A stretch of DNA of 12,338 bases, taken from Puniceicoccaceae bacterium. GTDB taxonomy: Bacteria; Verrucomicrobiota; Verrucomicrobiia; Opitutales; Coraliomargaritaceae. Both the position numbers and the translations under genes were made by a program. The stretch's first letter is position 1. Each line of letters starts with the position of its first letter. Location of the stretch: contig PXBU01000116.1 in assembly GCA_003566795.1 (NCBI GenBank), forward strand, positions 1 to 12,338, written 5' to 3'. The notes under the pieces were generated by a model. That model made no database searches, was not told where the DNA came from, and worked only from the letters and a program-made list of their open reading frames with translations. Positions 1 through 7,343 of this stretch are shown here, in pieces.

Positions 1-3000
1 AATACCCCCGGTTCGGGGCCAGCCACTTTTCGCAGACTTCGAGGCTGAGACCTTTGCGTGCGGCGTAGTCCTGCATCTGGTCTTTGTCGATCGGGCCGAG
101 ATGGAAGTATTTGGCCTCGGGGTGGGCGAAGTAGAGGCCGCTAACGGCGGAGCCGGGGTGCATAGCGAAGCTGGTGGTCAGGGTGGCGCCGGTCTTTTCC
201 TCGGCGTCGAGCAGGTCCCAGATGATTTGCTTTTCCGTGTGGTCCGGCTGACTGGGGTAGCCAGCGGCGGGACGAATGCCGCGGTATTTTTCTTTGATTA
301 GGGCGGCGTTGTCGAGGGTCTCTTCGGGGGCGTAGCCCCAGAGTTCCTTGCGCACGCGCTGGTGGCAGTATTCCGCGAGGGCTTCGGCGAAGCGGTCCCC
401 GAGGGCCTTGATCAGGATCGAGTTGTAGTCGTCGTGTTTCGCCTCGTATTCTTTGGCATAGGTATCCACTCCTTCGATACAGCAGACGAAGCCGCCGCAG
501 GCGTCGGCCCGGCCGGAGTCCTTGGGGGCGACGAAGTCGGCGAGGGCGTAGTAGGTATCGCTGCCGGACTTTTCTTTTTGCTGGCGCAGGGTGTGAATCG
601 TGCCGCGGCGGGAGCCGTCCGGGTTGTAGAGTTCGATGTCGTCGCCGACGGCGTTGGCGGGAAAGAGGCCGACCACGCTACGGGCGCGGAATTTCTTCTC
701 GCCGATGATGGCAGTGAGCAGCTGCTGGGCGTCCTCAAACAGGCTACGGGCCTGTTCGCCGTATTTCTCACTGTCGAGGATTTTTGGATACACGCCTTTC
801 AGCTCCCAGGTATGGAAGAAGGGGGACCAGTCGATGTAATCTTGCAGGACTGCGAGATCGACGTGATCGTCGACGGTCAGGCCGGGCTGGTTGGGGGCTT
901 TAAGTTGGGCCTCGTTCCAATCGAAGTCCGGTCGCTTGGCGCGAACCTCCGCCAGTGGGAGCAGGGTGGTGTCGCTCTGGCCGGCGGCGTGGCGCTCGCG
1001 GCGTTTTTTGTGCTCGGCTTCGAGTGCGGTGACGTAAGCTGCGCGCTTGTCGGGGTTGAGCAATTGGTTGCAGATGCCGGTGACAAGGGAGGCGTCGCCC
1101 ACCCGCACGACCGGATGGTCGTAGTGCGGGGCGATCTTGATCGCGGTATGGGCCGCGCTGGTGGTGGCACCCCCGATCAGGAGCGGCTGGGTGAAGCCCT
1201 GCTTCTTCATCTCCTGGGCGTTGAAGATCATTTCGTCCAGCGAGGGAGTGATCAGGCCGGAGAGGCCGATGATATCGGCACCCCAGGACGTGGCCTCGGC
1301 CAGTATCTTGTCGCAGCTGACCATGACTCCGAGGTCTTTGACTTCGTAGTTGTTACAGGCCAGCACCACGCCGACGATGTTTTTGCCGATGTCGTGGACG
1401 TCGCCTTTGACGGTAGCGATCAGGAACTTGCCCTGGGCGCGAGTGTTGGGGTTGTTTTTCTTCTCCTCCTCCATGAAGGGAGTCAGGTAAGCCACGGCGC
1501 GCTTCATGACACGGGCGCTTTTGACCACTTGGGGCAGGAACATCTTACCCGCCCCGAAGAGGTCGCCCACGATCTTCATGCCGTCCATCAGCGGGCCCTC
1601 GATCACTTCGAGCGGGCGCTGTAACTTCTGCCGGGCCTCCTCGGTGTCGGCCTCGACGTAATCGACGATACCTTTTACCAGGGCGTGGGCCAGGCGTTCT
1701 TCCACTGTGCCCTCGCGCCAAGCTAGCTTAGCGGAGTCGTCATTCTGCTTGTCGGTGGCGACGACGGTTTCTGCAAATGTAATGAGCGCCTCGGTTGCTT
1801 CGGGGTGGCGGTTGAGCAGAACGTCTTCGACTTTCTTCAGCAGCTCCGGTTCGATCTCCTGATAGACTTCGAGCATGCCGGCATTGACAATGCCCATGTC
1901 CAATCCGGCTTGAATCGCATGGTAAAGAAAGGCTGAGTGCATAGCCTCGCGGACGGGATTGTTGCCGCGGAAGGAGAAAGAGATGTTACTGACCCCTCCG
2001 CTGGTGCGGCAGCCGGGGCAGACCTTTTTGATCTCGCGGACCGCTTCGATGAAATCGACCGCGTAGTTATCGTGCTCGGCCATGCCGGTGGCCACGGTCA
2101 AAATATTGGGGTCGAAAATAATGTCGCGCGGGTCGAAGTCGAGCCGCTCCACCAGCAGATCGTAAGCGCGTTTGCAGATGCGCACCTTGTCTTCTTTGGT
2201 GGCGGCCTGGCCCTTTTCATCAAAGGCCATGATGACCACAGCCGCGCCATAGCGCTGGCAGAGTCGGGCCTGTTCGAGAAATGTTGCCTCGCCCTCCTTG
2301 AGGCTGATTGAGTTGACGATGCACTTACCCTGCACGCATTTGAGGCCCGCTTCGATGACGGACCACTTGGAGCTGTCGATCATGATCGGGACGCGGGCGA
2401 TGGCGGGCTCGGCTGCGATCAGATTCATGAACTTGGTCATGCAGGCCTCGGAGTCGAGCAGGCCCTCGTCAAAGTTGACGTCGATGATGTTGGCTCCGTT
2501 CTCCACCTGCTGCTCGGCGATGGCAATCGCGCCGTCCCAGTCGTCGTTTTTGATCAACTTTTTGAAGCGGGGAGAGCCGGTCACGTTGGTGCGCTCGCCG
2601 ACCATGATGAAGCTGTGCTCGTCGGCGATGTTGTAAGCTTCGAGTCCGCTCAGGCGGGTCTCAGGGGGATGGCTGGGGATCTGGCGCGGCGAGTATTGGC
2701 TGACTTCCTCGACCACTTGGCGGATGTGATCGGGGGTGGTGCCGCAGCAGCCGCCGACGAGGTTGACCAGCCCGTCCGCCGCGAAGCCTCCCACGGCGCT
2801 GCCAGTGTGCTCCGGGGTTTCGTCGTAGCCCGTTTCAGAGAGTGGGTTGGGCAGTCCGGCGTTGGGATAGACGTGGACATAGCATTCCGCCACGCGGGAA
2901 AGCTCCTGTAGAAAGGGGCGCATGAGGTCGGCACCGAGCGCGCAGTTGAGCCCCACACAGAGCGGTTTGGCGTGGCGGATCGAGTTCCAGCAGGCTTCCA

Positions 3001-3706
3001 CTGTCTGGCCAGAGAGCGTGCGGCCCGACTGGTCTGTGATGGTGACCGAGACGATCACCGGGATGCGCGCCGGCAGAGTGTCCTGAAAATCGCTGATGGC
3101 GTGCAGGCAGGCTTTCAGATTGAGCGTATCGAAAACGGTCTCCGGGAGCAGCAGGTCGACACCGCCCTCGACCAGTGCTTCGGTCTGCTGGTAGTAAGCT
3201 TGATAGAGTTCGTCGTAGCTGGTGGCGCGGTATTCCGGACGGTTGACATCCGGGGACATCGAGGCGGTCCGATTGGTCGGTCCGAGGGCACCAGCGACGA
3301 AAGTGGGGCGTTGCTCGCGGTCCGCGACCTCATCCGCGACCTTGCGGGCCACTCGGGCGGACTCGATGTTGATCTCGCGGACGCGGTCTTGCAGGCCGTA
3401 GTCGGCTTGAGCGATGAAGGTGCCGGAAAAGGTGTTGGTCTCGACGATGTCCGCACCCGCTTCCAAAAAGTCGCGGTGGATCTGCTCAATAATGTCTGGC
3501 CGAGTAATGCTGAGCAGGTCATTGTTACCCTTGAGGTCGCCCGCAGCAACCGCCAGCGAAGCATTGCGAAAGTCGGCCTCCTCCAGCTTATGCTGCTGGA
3601 TCATGGTGCCCATCGCACCGTCGAGAAAGAGGATGCGCTCGGCGAAGAGATCAACGAGTTGCTGACCTTTAGCGGTATAGGGCTTGTTCTGATGTGGTAA
3701 ATTCAT
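1..3706 (-). CDS. metH: Cobalamin-dependent methionine synthase, C-terminal few codons outside window
   Basis: MetH transfers a methyl group from methyltetrahydrofolate through cob(I)alamin to homocysteine, making methionine in the cytoplasm. The frame is open for 1235 codons from ATG 3706 to the left edge. It begins with a conserved LDGAMGTMIQ stretch (about residues 27-36) and reaches the family's usual C-terminal WLAPN-GY motif, so only a few residues are missing (E. coli MetH is 1227 aa). All four modules are visible. The homocysteine domain has zinc ligands Cys255, Cys320 and Cys321 (GLNCALGAD and GGCCGTTPDH). The pterin domain is in the middle. The cap and B12 domain carries DVHDIG with the cobalt-ligand His771. 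The AdoMet reactivation domain has RPAAGY at Arg1145. No homocysteine, zinc or cobalamin residue is missing among those checked. It stands alone on its strand with its own promoter, which is overlapped by an operator-like repeat. No Shine-Dalgarno sequence precedes the start. Domain limits are approximate. Confidence 0.97.
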   Translation of the reverse strand, partial: MNLPHQNKPYTAKGQQLVDLFAERILFLDGAMGTMIQQHKLEEADFRNASLAVAAGDLKGNNDLLSITRPDIIEQIHRDFLEAGADIVETNTFSGTFIAQADYGLQDRVREINIESARVARKVADEVADREQRPTFVAGALGPTNRTASMSPDVNRPEYRATSYDELYQAYYQQTEALVEGGVDLLLPETVFDTLNLKACLHAISDFQDTLPARIPVIVSVTITDQSGRTLSGQTVEACWNSIRHAKPLCVGLNCALGADLMRPFLQELSRVAECYVHVYPNAGLPNPLSETGYDETPEHTGSAVGGFAADGLVNLVGGCCGTTPDHIRQVVEEVSQYSPRQIPSHPPETRLSGLEAYNIADEHSFIMVGERTNVTGSPRFKKLIKNDDWDGAIAIAEQQVENGANIIDVNFDEGLLDSEACMTKFMNLIAAEPAIARVPIMIDSSKWSVIEAGLKCVQGKCIVNSISLKEGEATFLEQARLCQRYGAAVVIMAFDEKGQAATKEDKVRICKRAYDLLVERLDFDPRDIIFDPNILTVATGMAEHDNYAVDFIEAVREIKKVCPGCRTSGGVSNISFSFRGNNPVREAMHSAFLYHAIQAGLDMGIVNAGMLEVYQEIEPELLKKVEDVLLNRHPEATEALITFAETVVATDKQNDDSAKLAWREGTVEERLAHALVKGIVDYVEADTEEARQKLQRPLEVIEGPLMDGMKIVGDLFGAGKMFLPQVVKSARVMKRAVAYLTPFMEEEKKNNPNTRAQGKFLIATVKGDVHDIGKNIVGVVLACNNYEVKDLGVMVSCDKILAEATSWGADIIGLSGLITPSLDEMIFNAQEMKKQGFTQPLLIGGATTSAAHTAIKIAPHYDHPVVRVGDASLVTGICNQLLNPDKRAAYVTALEAEHKKRRERHAAGQSDTTLLPLAEVRAKRPDFDWNEAQLKAPNQPGLTVDDHVDLAVLQDYIDWSPFFHTWELKGVYPKILDSEKYGEQARSLFEDAQQLLTAIIGEKKFRARSVVGLFPANAVGDDIELYNPDGSRRGTIHTLRQQKEKSGSDTYYALADFVAPKDSGRADACGGFVCCIEGVDTYAKEYEAKHDDYNSILIKALGDRFAEALAEYCHQRVRKELWGYAPEETLDNAALIKEKYRGIRPAAGYPSQPDHTEKQIIWDLLDAEEKTGATLTTSFAMHPGSAVSGLYFAHPEAKYFHLGPIDKDQMQDYAARKGLSLEVCEKWLAPNRGY

Positions 3707-3723
3707 GTTTGTATCAACGCATC

Positions 3724-3752
3724 ATTATATCTTGATATGATAAAATCAAGAT
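3724..3752 (-). promoter_or_regulatory. Putative metH promoter, near-leaderless
   Basis: On the minus strand a perfect TATAAT occupies 3729-3724. ATCTTG (3752-3747) lies 17 nt upstream as a weak -35. Transcription would start around 3717, leaving a leader of only about 8-14 nt before the metH ATG at 3706, with no Shine-Dalgarno sequence. The inverted repeat at 3728-3753 covers both hexamers, so a protein bound there would block polymerase. The -10 match is seen directly. The start point is inferred. Confidence 0.55.
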
Positions 3753-3753
3753 A
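3728..3753. promoter_or_regulatory. Perfect 9-bp inverted repeat, operator-like, over metH promoter
   Basis: Arms TATCTTGAT (3728-3736) and ATCAAGATA (3745-3753) are perfect inverted complements separated by 8 nt (ATGATAAA). The element overlaps the metH -35 and -10 hexamers, as expected of a repressor operator rather than a transcript hairpin. The 10-bp word ATATCTTGAT (3727-3736) recurs at 6106-6115 upstream of metK, within another repeat that also has an 8-nt spacer. ArsR-family regulators such as SahR/SamR control metH, metK and ahcY in some Proteobacteria, so a functional analogue is plausible. No such gene is recognised in this window. Confidence 0.6.
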
Positions 3754-3789
3754 GAATTACGACTTGTTGGAGCACAGCACCTCGCAATT

Positions 3790-3950
3790 TTATGCCGTCC
3801 GGTCATCGGAGTGAATGAGCAGATTTTTGCCTTTTGGATAGGCGCGGCGAAAGGCATCCAAATTCCGGGTTTCAAAGTTGGTGCGTGACCATTTACATTC
3901 GGTCTCAGGCAGAGTCGGCCTCGCGGCATCGCCTGATACTCGCCTCAGGC
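3790..3950 (-). pseudogene. Remnant of an ATPase C-terminus (AAA/DUF4143-like)
   Basis: Read on the minus strand, this stretch is open with no obvious start and ends at TAA 3792-3790. It encodes ECKWSRTNFETRNLDAFRRA followed by YPKGKNLL. An E-(C/V)-K-W segment, then a DAFRR-YP-G-N pattern, resembles the nuclease-like C-terminus of AAA/DUF4143-type ATPases. The rest of such a protein (about 350 aa) is absent: upstream lies the SRAP gene in another frame, and the fragment stops short of the usual end. It is most simply a decayed piece left by rearrangement. The assignment rests on a short motif recalled from the family, so it is tentative. Confidence 0.4.
3931..3950. other. Stem-loop just after the SRAP gene
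   Basis: GCCTGA (3931-3936) and TCAGGC (3945-3950) form a perfect 6-bp stem with an 8-nt loop, immediately beyond the SRAP stop codon. There is no T-run on the downstream (lower-coordinate) side, so it is not a canonical intrinsic terminator. It could still act as a 3' end structure for the sbtA-SRAP transcript. Confidence 0.3.
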
Positions 3951-4610
3951 TCAAAAAAGTACCATCTGCTCATCTTCCAGCGGTGCCGTCGCCTGGATCA
4001 AGCAACTGTCATTATTGTGCACGCTGTTCACGCGCCGCGATACCGTGTGCTTCTCCAACGGCACCTCGTGGGCGAGCTGGTGGGTTTCGCGTTTGTTCAG
4101 CTGGTTTTGTAGCCAGGCATCGCGGACGTCCGGCGGCAGAATGACTGGCATGCGGGAGTGCACCGGCTGGACGGCTTCGTTGGCGGCAGTGGTCAATAGG
4201 AGGCAAGTGGCTGGCTCGCCCTCCCGCGTGGAGGGATACCATAGCCCCGCCATCAAGCAAAATTCGCGGTCGGTCGGGTAAATGTAGTAGGGCTGTTTTG
4301 TGACGCCGTCGGCATACCATTCGTAGAAGCCGTTGGCGGGGACCAGGCAGCGGTGTTGCTCCCAACTCTCCCGGAAGCGGGGTGCGGTGTCGACCGTTTC
4401 CAAGCGTGCATTGATGTGGAAATTCTGGGGCGTCTTCAGCCCCCAGTGCATGAGGGTCGCCTGTGGCCTCTCCCCCACAGGCTGGGCAATACTGAGTACT
4501 GTCCGCCCCGGGCCAATGTTGTAGTCCGGCTCAAGCGCCGCAGGCAGCGCAAGGGCGATCGCCTCGGCCAGCTGGTGTTGGTTGGAATGTAGGGTGAATC
4601 GTCCGCACAT
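3951..4610 (-). CDS. SRAP-domain abasic-site DNA-protein crosslink protein (YedK/HMCES family)
   Basis: Members of this family bind single-stranded DNA and form a covalent thiazolidine link with abasic sites, shielding them during replication; some reverse the link. The 219-aa product begins MCGRF, so removal of the initiator Met exposes Cys2, the residue that attacks the abasic sugar. The other active-site residues are present: Asn67 in HINARLET, Glu97 in GFYEW and His151 in VHSRMP. The ATG at 4610 is chosen because Cys2 must be N-terminal. A TTG seven codons short of that (4628), which overlaps the sbtA stop, would bury the Cys and is rejected. The gene starts 14 nt after the sbtA stop on the same strand, so it is probably co-transcribed. 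No LexA-type operator was recognised. Length and motifs are full for the family. Confidence 0.93.
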   Translation of the reverse strand: MCGRFTLHSNQHQLAEAIALALPAALEPDYNIGPGRTVLSIAQPVGERPQATLMHWGLKTPQNFHINARLETVDTAPRFRESWEQHRCLVPANGFYEWYADGVTKQPYYIYPTDREFCLMAGLWYPSTREGEPATCLLLTTAANEAVQPVHSRMPVILPPDVRDAWLQNQLNKRETHQLAHEVPLEKHTVSRRVNSVHNNDSCLIQATAPLEDEQMVLF

Positions 4611-4624
4611 GGTTGTAAAAGTCT

Positions 4625-5590
4625 TCAATAAACCCAGCCTGCCATTGCAAAGTAGAGTGGGATGCCGAAGACGAGGTTAAAGGGAAAGGTGATACCGAGT
4701 GAGGTAGTGACGTAATAGCCGGGGTTGGCCTCCGGCAGCGAAGCACGCACGGCGGCAGGTGCGGCGATATACGAGGCACTGGAGCAGATCACGGCAAAGA
4801 CGGTCGCCCCACCGAGACTCAGGCCGATGGACTTGGCCAGCAGGATACCCAGGGCACCTTGCAGGATGGGGGCGATGAGCGCAAAAGCGACCAGCTTCCA
4901 GCCTGCTTGCCGGGCATCGCGAAGTTTCTCCCCGGCGATCAGCCCCATTTCCAGTAGAAACAGCATCAGCACTCCGTAGAAGGGGGTGACCAGGAAGGGC
5001 TTGACCAACTCGCGGCTATCATCGCCAGCGACGGCTCCGGCAAAGAGCCCCGCGAACAGCAGCACGAAACTTTTACCGGAAAAGACCTCGTGGATGGAGG
5101 CCCCAAGCGACATGCGCGCTTTACTCTTGAATTTCTGAGCGATGAAGAGCGCCACAAAAATCGCCGGGATTTCCATTGCCGCCATAACCGCAGGCATGAA
5201 GCCCTCGTAGGCGACAGCTTGCCGGTCAAGGAAAGCCAGCGAGGCCATAAAAGTCACGGCGGAGACCGAGCCATAGTGGGCCGCCAATGCCGCCGCGTTG
5301 GCAATGTTCATCTTCAGGAAGAAGCGCGTCCCAAAAAAGACAGCGACCGGGATCACGGTGCCCGCCACCAGCGTCACCAGCAGGGGCAGGGTGAGCTGGG
5401 CGATGCCATACTCCGCCATGGCGGAGCCCCCTTTAAAGCCAATCGCCAAGAGCAGATAAATCGTCAGCGCCTGGTAAACCTGGTCGGGAAACTTGAGGTC
5501 ACTGCGCACCCAAACCGCAACCAGACCAGCGCCGAAAGCCACCACCGGCGGAGAGAGCAGGTTCGAAGTAATCAGTGATAGAGAATCCAT
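4625..5590 (-). CDS. sbtA: SbtA-family sodium-dependent bicarbonate transporter
   Basis: This is a 321-aa, highly hydrophobic inner-membrane carrier with about ten predicted helices in two inverted halves. Cyanobacterial SbtA imports bicarbonate together with sodium; the substrate here is inferred from family. Characteristic segments are visible: LLSPPVVAFGAG at the N-terminus, GFKGG around residue 52, HYGSVSAVTFMAS near the middle, and SASYIAAPAAVRASLPEANP followed by LGITFPFN near the C-terminus. Start ATG 5590 is chosen because MDSLSLITSNLLSP matches the family N-terminus; a longer in-frame start at 5665 would add 25 residues that do not look like a membrane segment. No PII-like SbtB gene, the usual inhibitor partner in cyanobacteria, is next to it. 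It is followed by the SRAP gene and is divergent from a winged-helix regulator. No carbon-fixation genes are visible, so a role supplying bicarbonate to carboxylases or in pH balance is only a guess. Confidence 0.9.
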   Translation of the reverse strand: MDSLSLITSNLLSPPVVAFGAGLVAVWVRSDLKFPDQVYQALTIYLLLAIGFKGGSAMAEYGIAQLTLPLLVTLVAGTVIPVAVFFGTRFFLKMNIANAAALAAHYGSVSAVTFMASLAFLDRQAVAYEGFMPAVMAAMEIPAIFVALFIAQKFKSKARMSLGASIHEVFSGKSFVLLFAGLFAGAVAGDDSRELVKPFLVTPFYGVLMLFLLEMGLIAGEKLRDARQAGWKLVAFALIAPILQGALGILLAKSIGLSLGGATVFAVICSSASYIAAPAAVRASLPEANPGYYVTTSLGITFPFNLVFGIPLYFAMAGWVY

Positions 5591-5680
5591 GCTGTGGGTG
5601 CTTGCTGGGCTGGGTTTTTCGATTGGTAGCGAAATAGGCAAATAGAACGGCTGCGCGCTAGGCAAGTATAATATAAAATT

Positions 5681-5704
5681 TATTTCGCGAAATACATTTC
5701 GTGA
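5681..5704. promoter_or_regulatory. Nested palindromes in the sbtA/regulator divergent promoter
   Basis: TATTTCGCGAAATA (5681-5694) is a perfect 14-bp palindrome. It overlaps a second symmetrical element, CGAAAT (5688-5693) and ATTTCG (5696-5701), separated by AC. Seen another way, ATTTCGCGA (5682-5690) repeats directly as ATTTCGTGA (5696-5704) 14 bp later. On the minus strand TATACT (5670-5665) could be the sbtA -10, which puts the palindrome over its -35 position. The adjacent winged-helix protein is the obvious candidate to bind here and control both genes, but this is inference from position. Confidence 0.55.
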
Positions 5705-5738
5705 TTTACTTTATGCAAAAGAGTTTTAGCTTTTTACT

Positions 5739-6071
5739 ATGCCACAGCAAAACACGCCTCAATGGAATTTTTTCACCAACCACGCGCATGTGCTCATCTG
5801 TCTTGCGCGGAACGGGCAGCAGCCGCTGCGGGAGGTGGCATTGGCTGTGGGTATCACCGAGCGTGCGGTGCAGCGTATCGTGGCGGAATTAGAGGAGGCC
5901 GGCTATCTTGAACGGGAGCGCGTCGGGCGTCAGAATTGCTATGTGATCCATACCCAGGGGCGTTTGCGGCACCCGCTGGAATCGCACCGCACCATCGGCA
6001 ATCTGCTCGATTTTATCGTGCCAGTGTCGAATTCCCGCATCGATGTCGGGGGCCATGGGTCCGAAATTTAG
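5739..6071 (+). CDS. Small winged helix-turn-helix transcriptional regulator (MarR/ArsR-like)
   Basis: A 110-aa cytoplasmic protein that is almost entirely one winged-helix DNA-binding domain. Residues 14-24 (NHAHVLICLAR) form the first helix. Residues 30-53 (LREVALAVGITERAVQRIVAEL and on) form the helix-turn-helix, and residues 55-70 (GYLERERVGRQNCYVI) the wing. A short tail with RHPLESHRTIGNLLDFI ends the conserved part; the last 15 or so residues look unstructured. No sensing domain or metal-binding cysteine pair is evident (only Cys21 and Cys67), so a ligand cannot be named. It is divergent from sbtA across a spacer containing nested palindromes, which suggests autoregulation and control of bicarbonate uptake. 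It also lies 91 nt upstream of metK, but the different operator-like motif there argues against assuming that it controls metK. ATG 5739 has no Shine-Dalgarno sequence. An upstream ATG at 5714 is out of frame. Confidence 0.85.
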   Translation: MPQQNTPQWNFFTNHAHVLICLARNGQQPLREVALAVGITERAVQRIVAELEEAGYLERERVGRQNCYVIHTQGRLRHPLESHRTIGNLLDFIVPVSNSRIDVGGHGSEI

Positions 6072-6088
6072 CGGAATCTCTAAAAAAA

Positions 6089-6120
6089 GATATCATCTTA
6101 TCCTGATATCTTGATGTAAG
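6089..6120. promoter_or_regulatory. Operator-like repeats upstream of metK
   Basis: GATATCA (6089-6095) and TGATATC (6104-6110) are perfect inverted arms with an 8-nt spacer. The second arm runs into TTGAT, giving ATATCTTGAT (6106-6115), identical to ten bases of the metH operator-like element. The region is otherwise the 91-nt spacer between the regulator and metK. No convincing consensus promoter was found in it (TTGATG at 6111 with TACGAT at 6136 is weak), and no room or conserved core exists for a SAM riboswitch. A SAH- or SAM-responsive repressor is the favoured reading. Confidence 0.5.
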
Positions 6121-6162
6121 TCTTGCAAAGTGGGCTACGATGCTTTTACTGCGTGGTCTTTT

Positions 6163-7326
6163 ATGAGCAAAAACTTCATCTTTTCTTCTGAGTCGGTTGG
6201 CGAAGGTCATCCGGACAAGGTGGCCGATTACATCTCGGACAGCATTCTGGATGCCTGCTTGGAGCAGGACCCGCACAGCCGCGTCGCCTGCGAGACGCTG
6301 GTTAAAAGTAATTGCGTGTTTTTGGCGGGCGAGATCTCGACGAATGCCGAGTTAAATTACGAAGCCATCGTCAGGCAGGCCATTCGCGAGATCGGCTACG
6401 TGCATGATGACGATGTCTTTCATGCGGATAAGGTGTTTATCTCGAATATTTTGACCGCGCAGTCCTCGGACATTGCCCAGGGCGTCGATGCCGCCGCAGC
6501 GGAAGGCAAAGATACGGCCGAGCAGGGAGCTGGCGACCAGGGTATTATGTTCGGCTACGCATGCCAGCAAACTACTGAGCTGATGCCTGCCCCCGTTATG
6601 TACGCTCACCTGTTGCTGCGTGAGATGGCCCGCCAGCGCAAAGAGGTCAAGGTGCCATGGTTGCGGCCCGACGTGAAGAGCCAGGTGGCCCTGGAGTATG
6701 TCGATAACCAGCCGGTCGGGATAAAAAACATTGTCATCTCCACGCAGCACGCCGAGGGGATCAAGCACGCAGAGATTCGCGAGTTCTGTATCGAGGAAAT
6801 CATTCGCAAGGTGCTCCCAGCGAGCATGCTCAAAGACGATACGGAATTCCTGGTCAATCCGACCGGCAAATTTGTGATCGGCGGTCCGCAGGGAGATGCG
6901 GGTCTCACCGGGCGCAAAATCATCGTCGATACCTACGGCGGGTGGGCCCGCCACGGTGGTGGTGCCTTCTCGGGTAAGGACCCTTCGAAGGTGGATCGCT
7001 CAGCCGCTTACTTTACCCGCTGGGTCGCTAAAAATATCGTGGCAGCGGGATTGGCTGAAGTGTGCGAACTCGAAGTGGCCTACGCTATTGGTTACCCCTA
7101 TCCAACCAGTATTCATCTCGATACCCGCGGCACGGGCATCGCTCCCGACAGCGAGATCGCTGCTGCGGCACAGAAGGTCTTTAGCTTCAAGCCGGCGGAT
7201 ATTGTCAGTCAGCTGGATTTGCTGCGGCCGATCTTCCGCGAATCGACCCACTACGGGCACTTTGCCAAGGAAGGCCTCCCGTGGGAGTCGACTGACAAAG
7301 CGGCAGAACTCAAGGCGACACTCTGA
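6163..7326 (+). CDS. metK: S-adenosylmethionine synthetase
   Basis: MetK condenses ATP and methionine into S-adenosylmethionine with release of phosphate and pyrophosphate. The 387-aa product has the normal length for bacterial MetK. The N-terminal ATP-binding GEGHPDK (His16, Asp18, Lys19) is present. The hexapeptide GAGDQG follows in the first third. The phosphate loop GGGAFSGKDPSKVDRSAAY and a C-terminal segment with YAIG-P also match. The frame extends upstream to a GTG at 6130, but ATG 6163 is preferred because MSKNFIFSSESV aligns with the family N-terminus and the extra 11 residues (MGYDAFTAWSF) do not. No Shine-Dalgarno sequence precedes it. It is followed 17 nt later by ahcY, so the two probably form one transcript covering synthesis of the methyl donor and disposal of its by-product. 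Confidence 0.97.
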   Translation: MSKNFIFSSESVGEGHPDKVADYISDSILDACLEQDPHSRVACETLVKSNCVFLAGEISTNAELNYEAIVRQAIREIGYVHDDDVFHADKVFISNILTAQSSDIAQGVDAAAAEGKDTAEQGAGDQGIMFGYACQQTTELMPAPVMYAHLLLREMARQRKEVKVPWLRPDVKSQVALEYVDNQPVGIKNIVISTQHAEGIKHAEIREFCIEEIIRKVLPASMLKDDTEFLVNPTGKFVIGGPQGDAGLTGRKIIVDTYGGWARHGGGAFSGKDPSKVDRSAAYFTRWVAKNIVAAGLAEVCELEVAYAIGYPYPTSIHLDTRGTGIAPDSEIAAAAQKVFSFKPADIVSQLDLLRPIFRESTHYGHFAKEGLPWESTDKAAELKATL

Positions 7327-7343
7327 TTGAAACACTACAAACC

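Noticed and set aside
362..1624. Long plus-strand open frame of 420 codons
   Set aside because: It lies antisense to metH, whose frame carries all expected catalytic motifs. The antisense translation shows no family motif and reflects high-GC codon bias.
1937..3700. Further plus-strand open frames opposite metH (1937-2311, 2972-3700)
   Set aside because: They are mirror frames of the metH homocysteine and pterin domains; no motif or independent start signal.
3714..3929. 71-codon minus-strand frame upstream of metH
   Set aside because: It spans the metH promoter and operator in a different frame from the ATPase-like remnant, with no recognisable similarity.
6072..6162. SAM or SAH riboswitch before metK
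   Set aside because: The spacer is short and lacks a recognisable riboswitch core or expression platform; inverted repeats with a word shared at metH fit protein binding better.
6352..6954. Minus-strand frame of 200 codons
   Set aside because: Antisense to metK, which is intact with full motifs.
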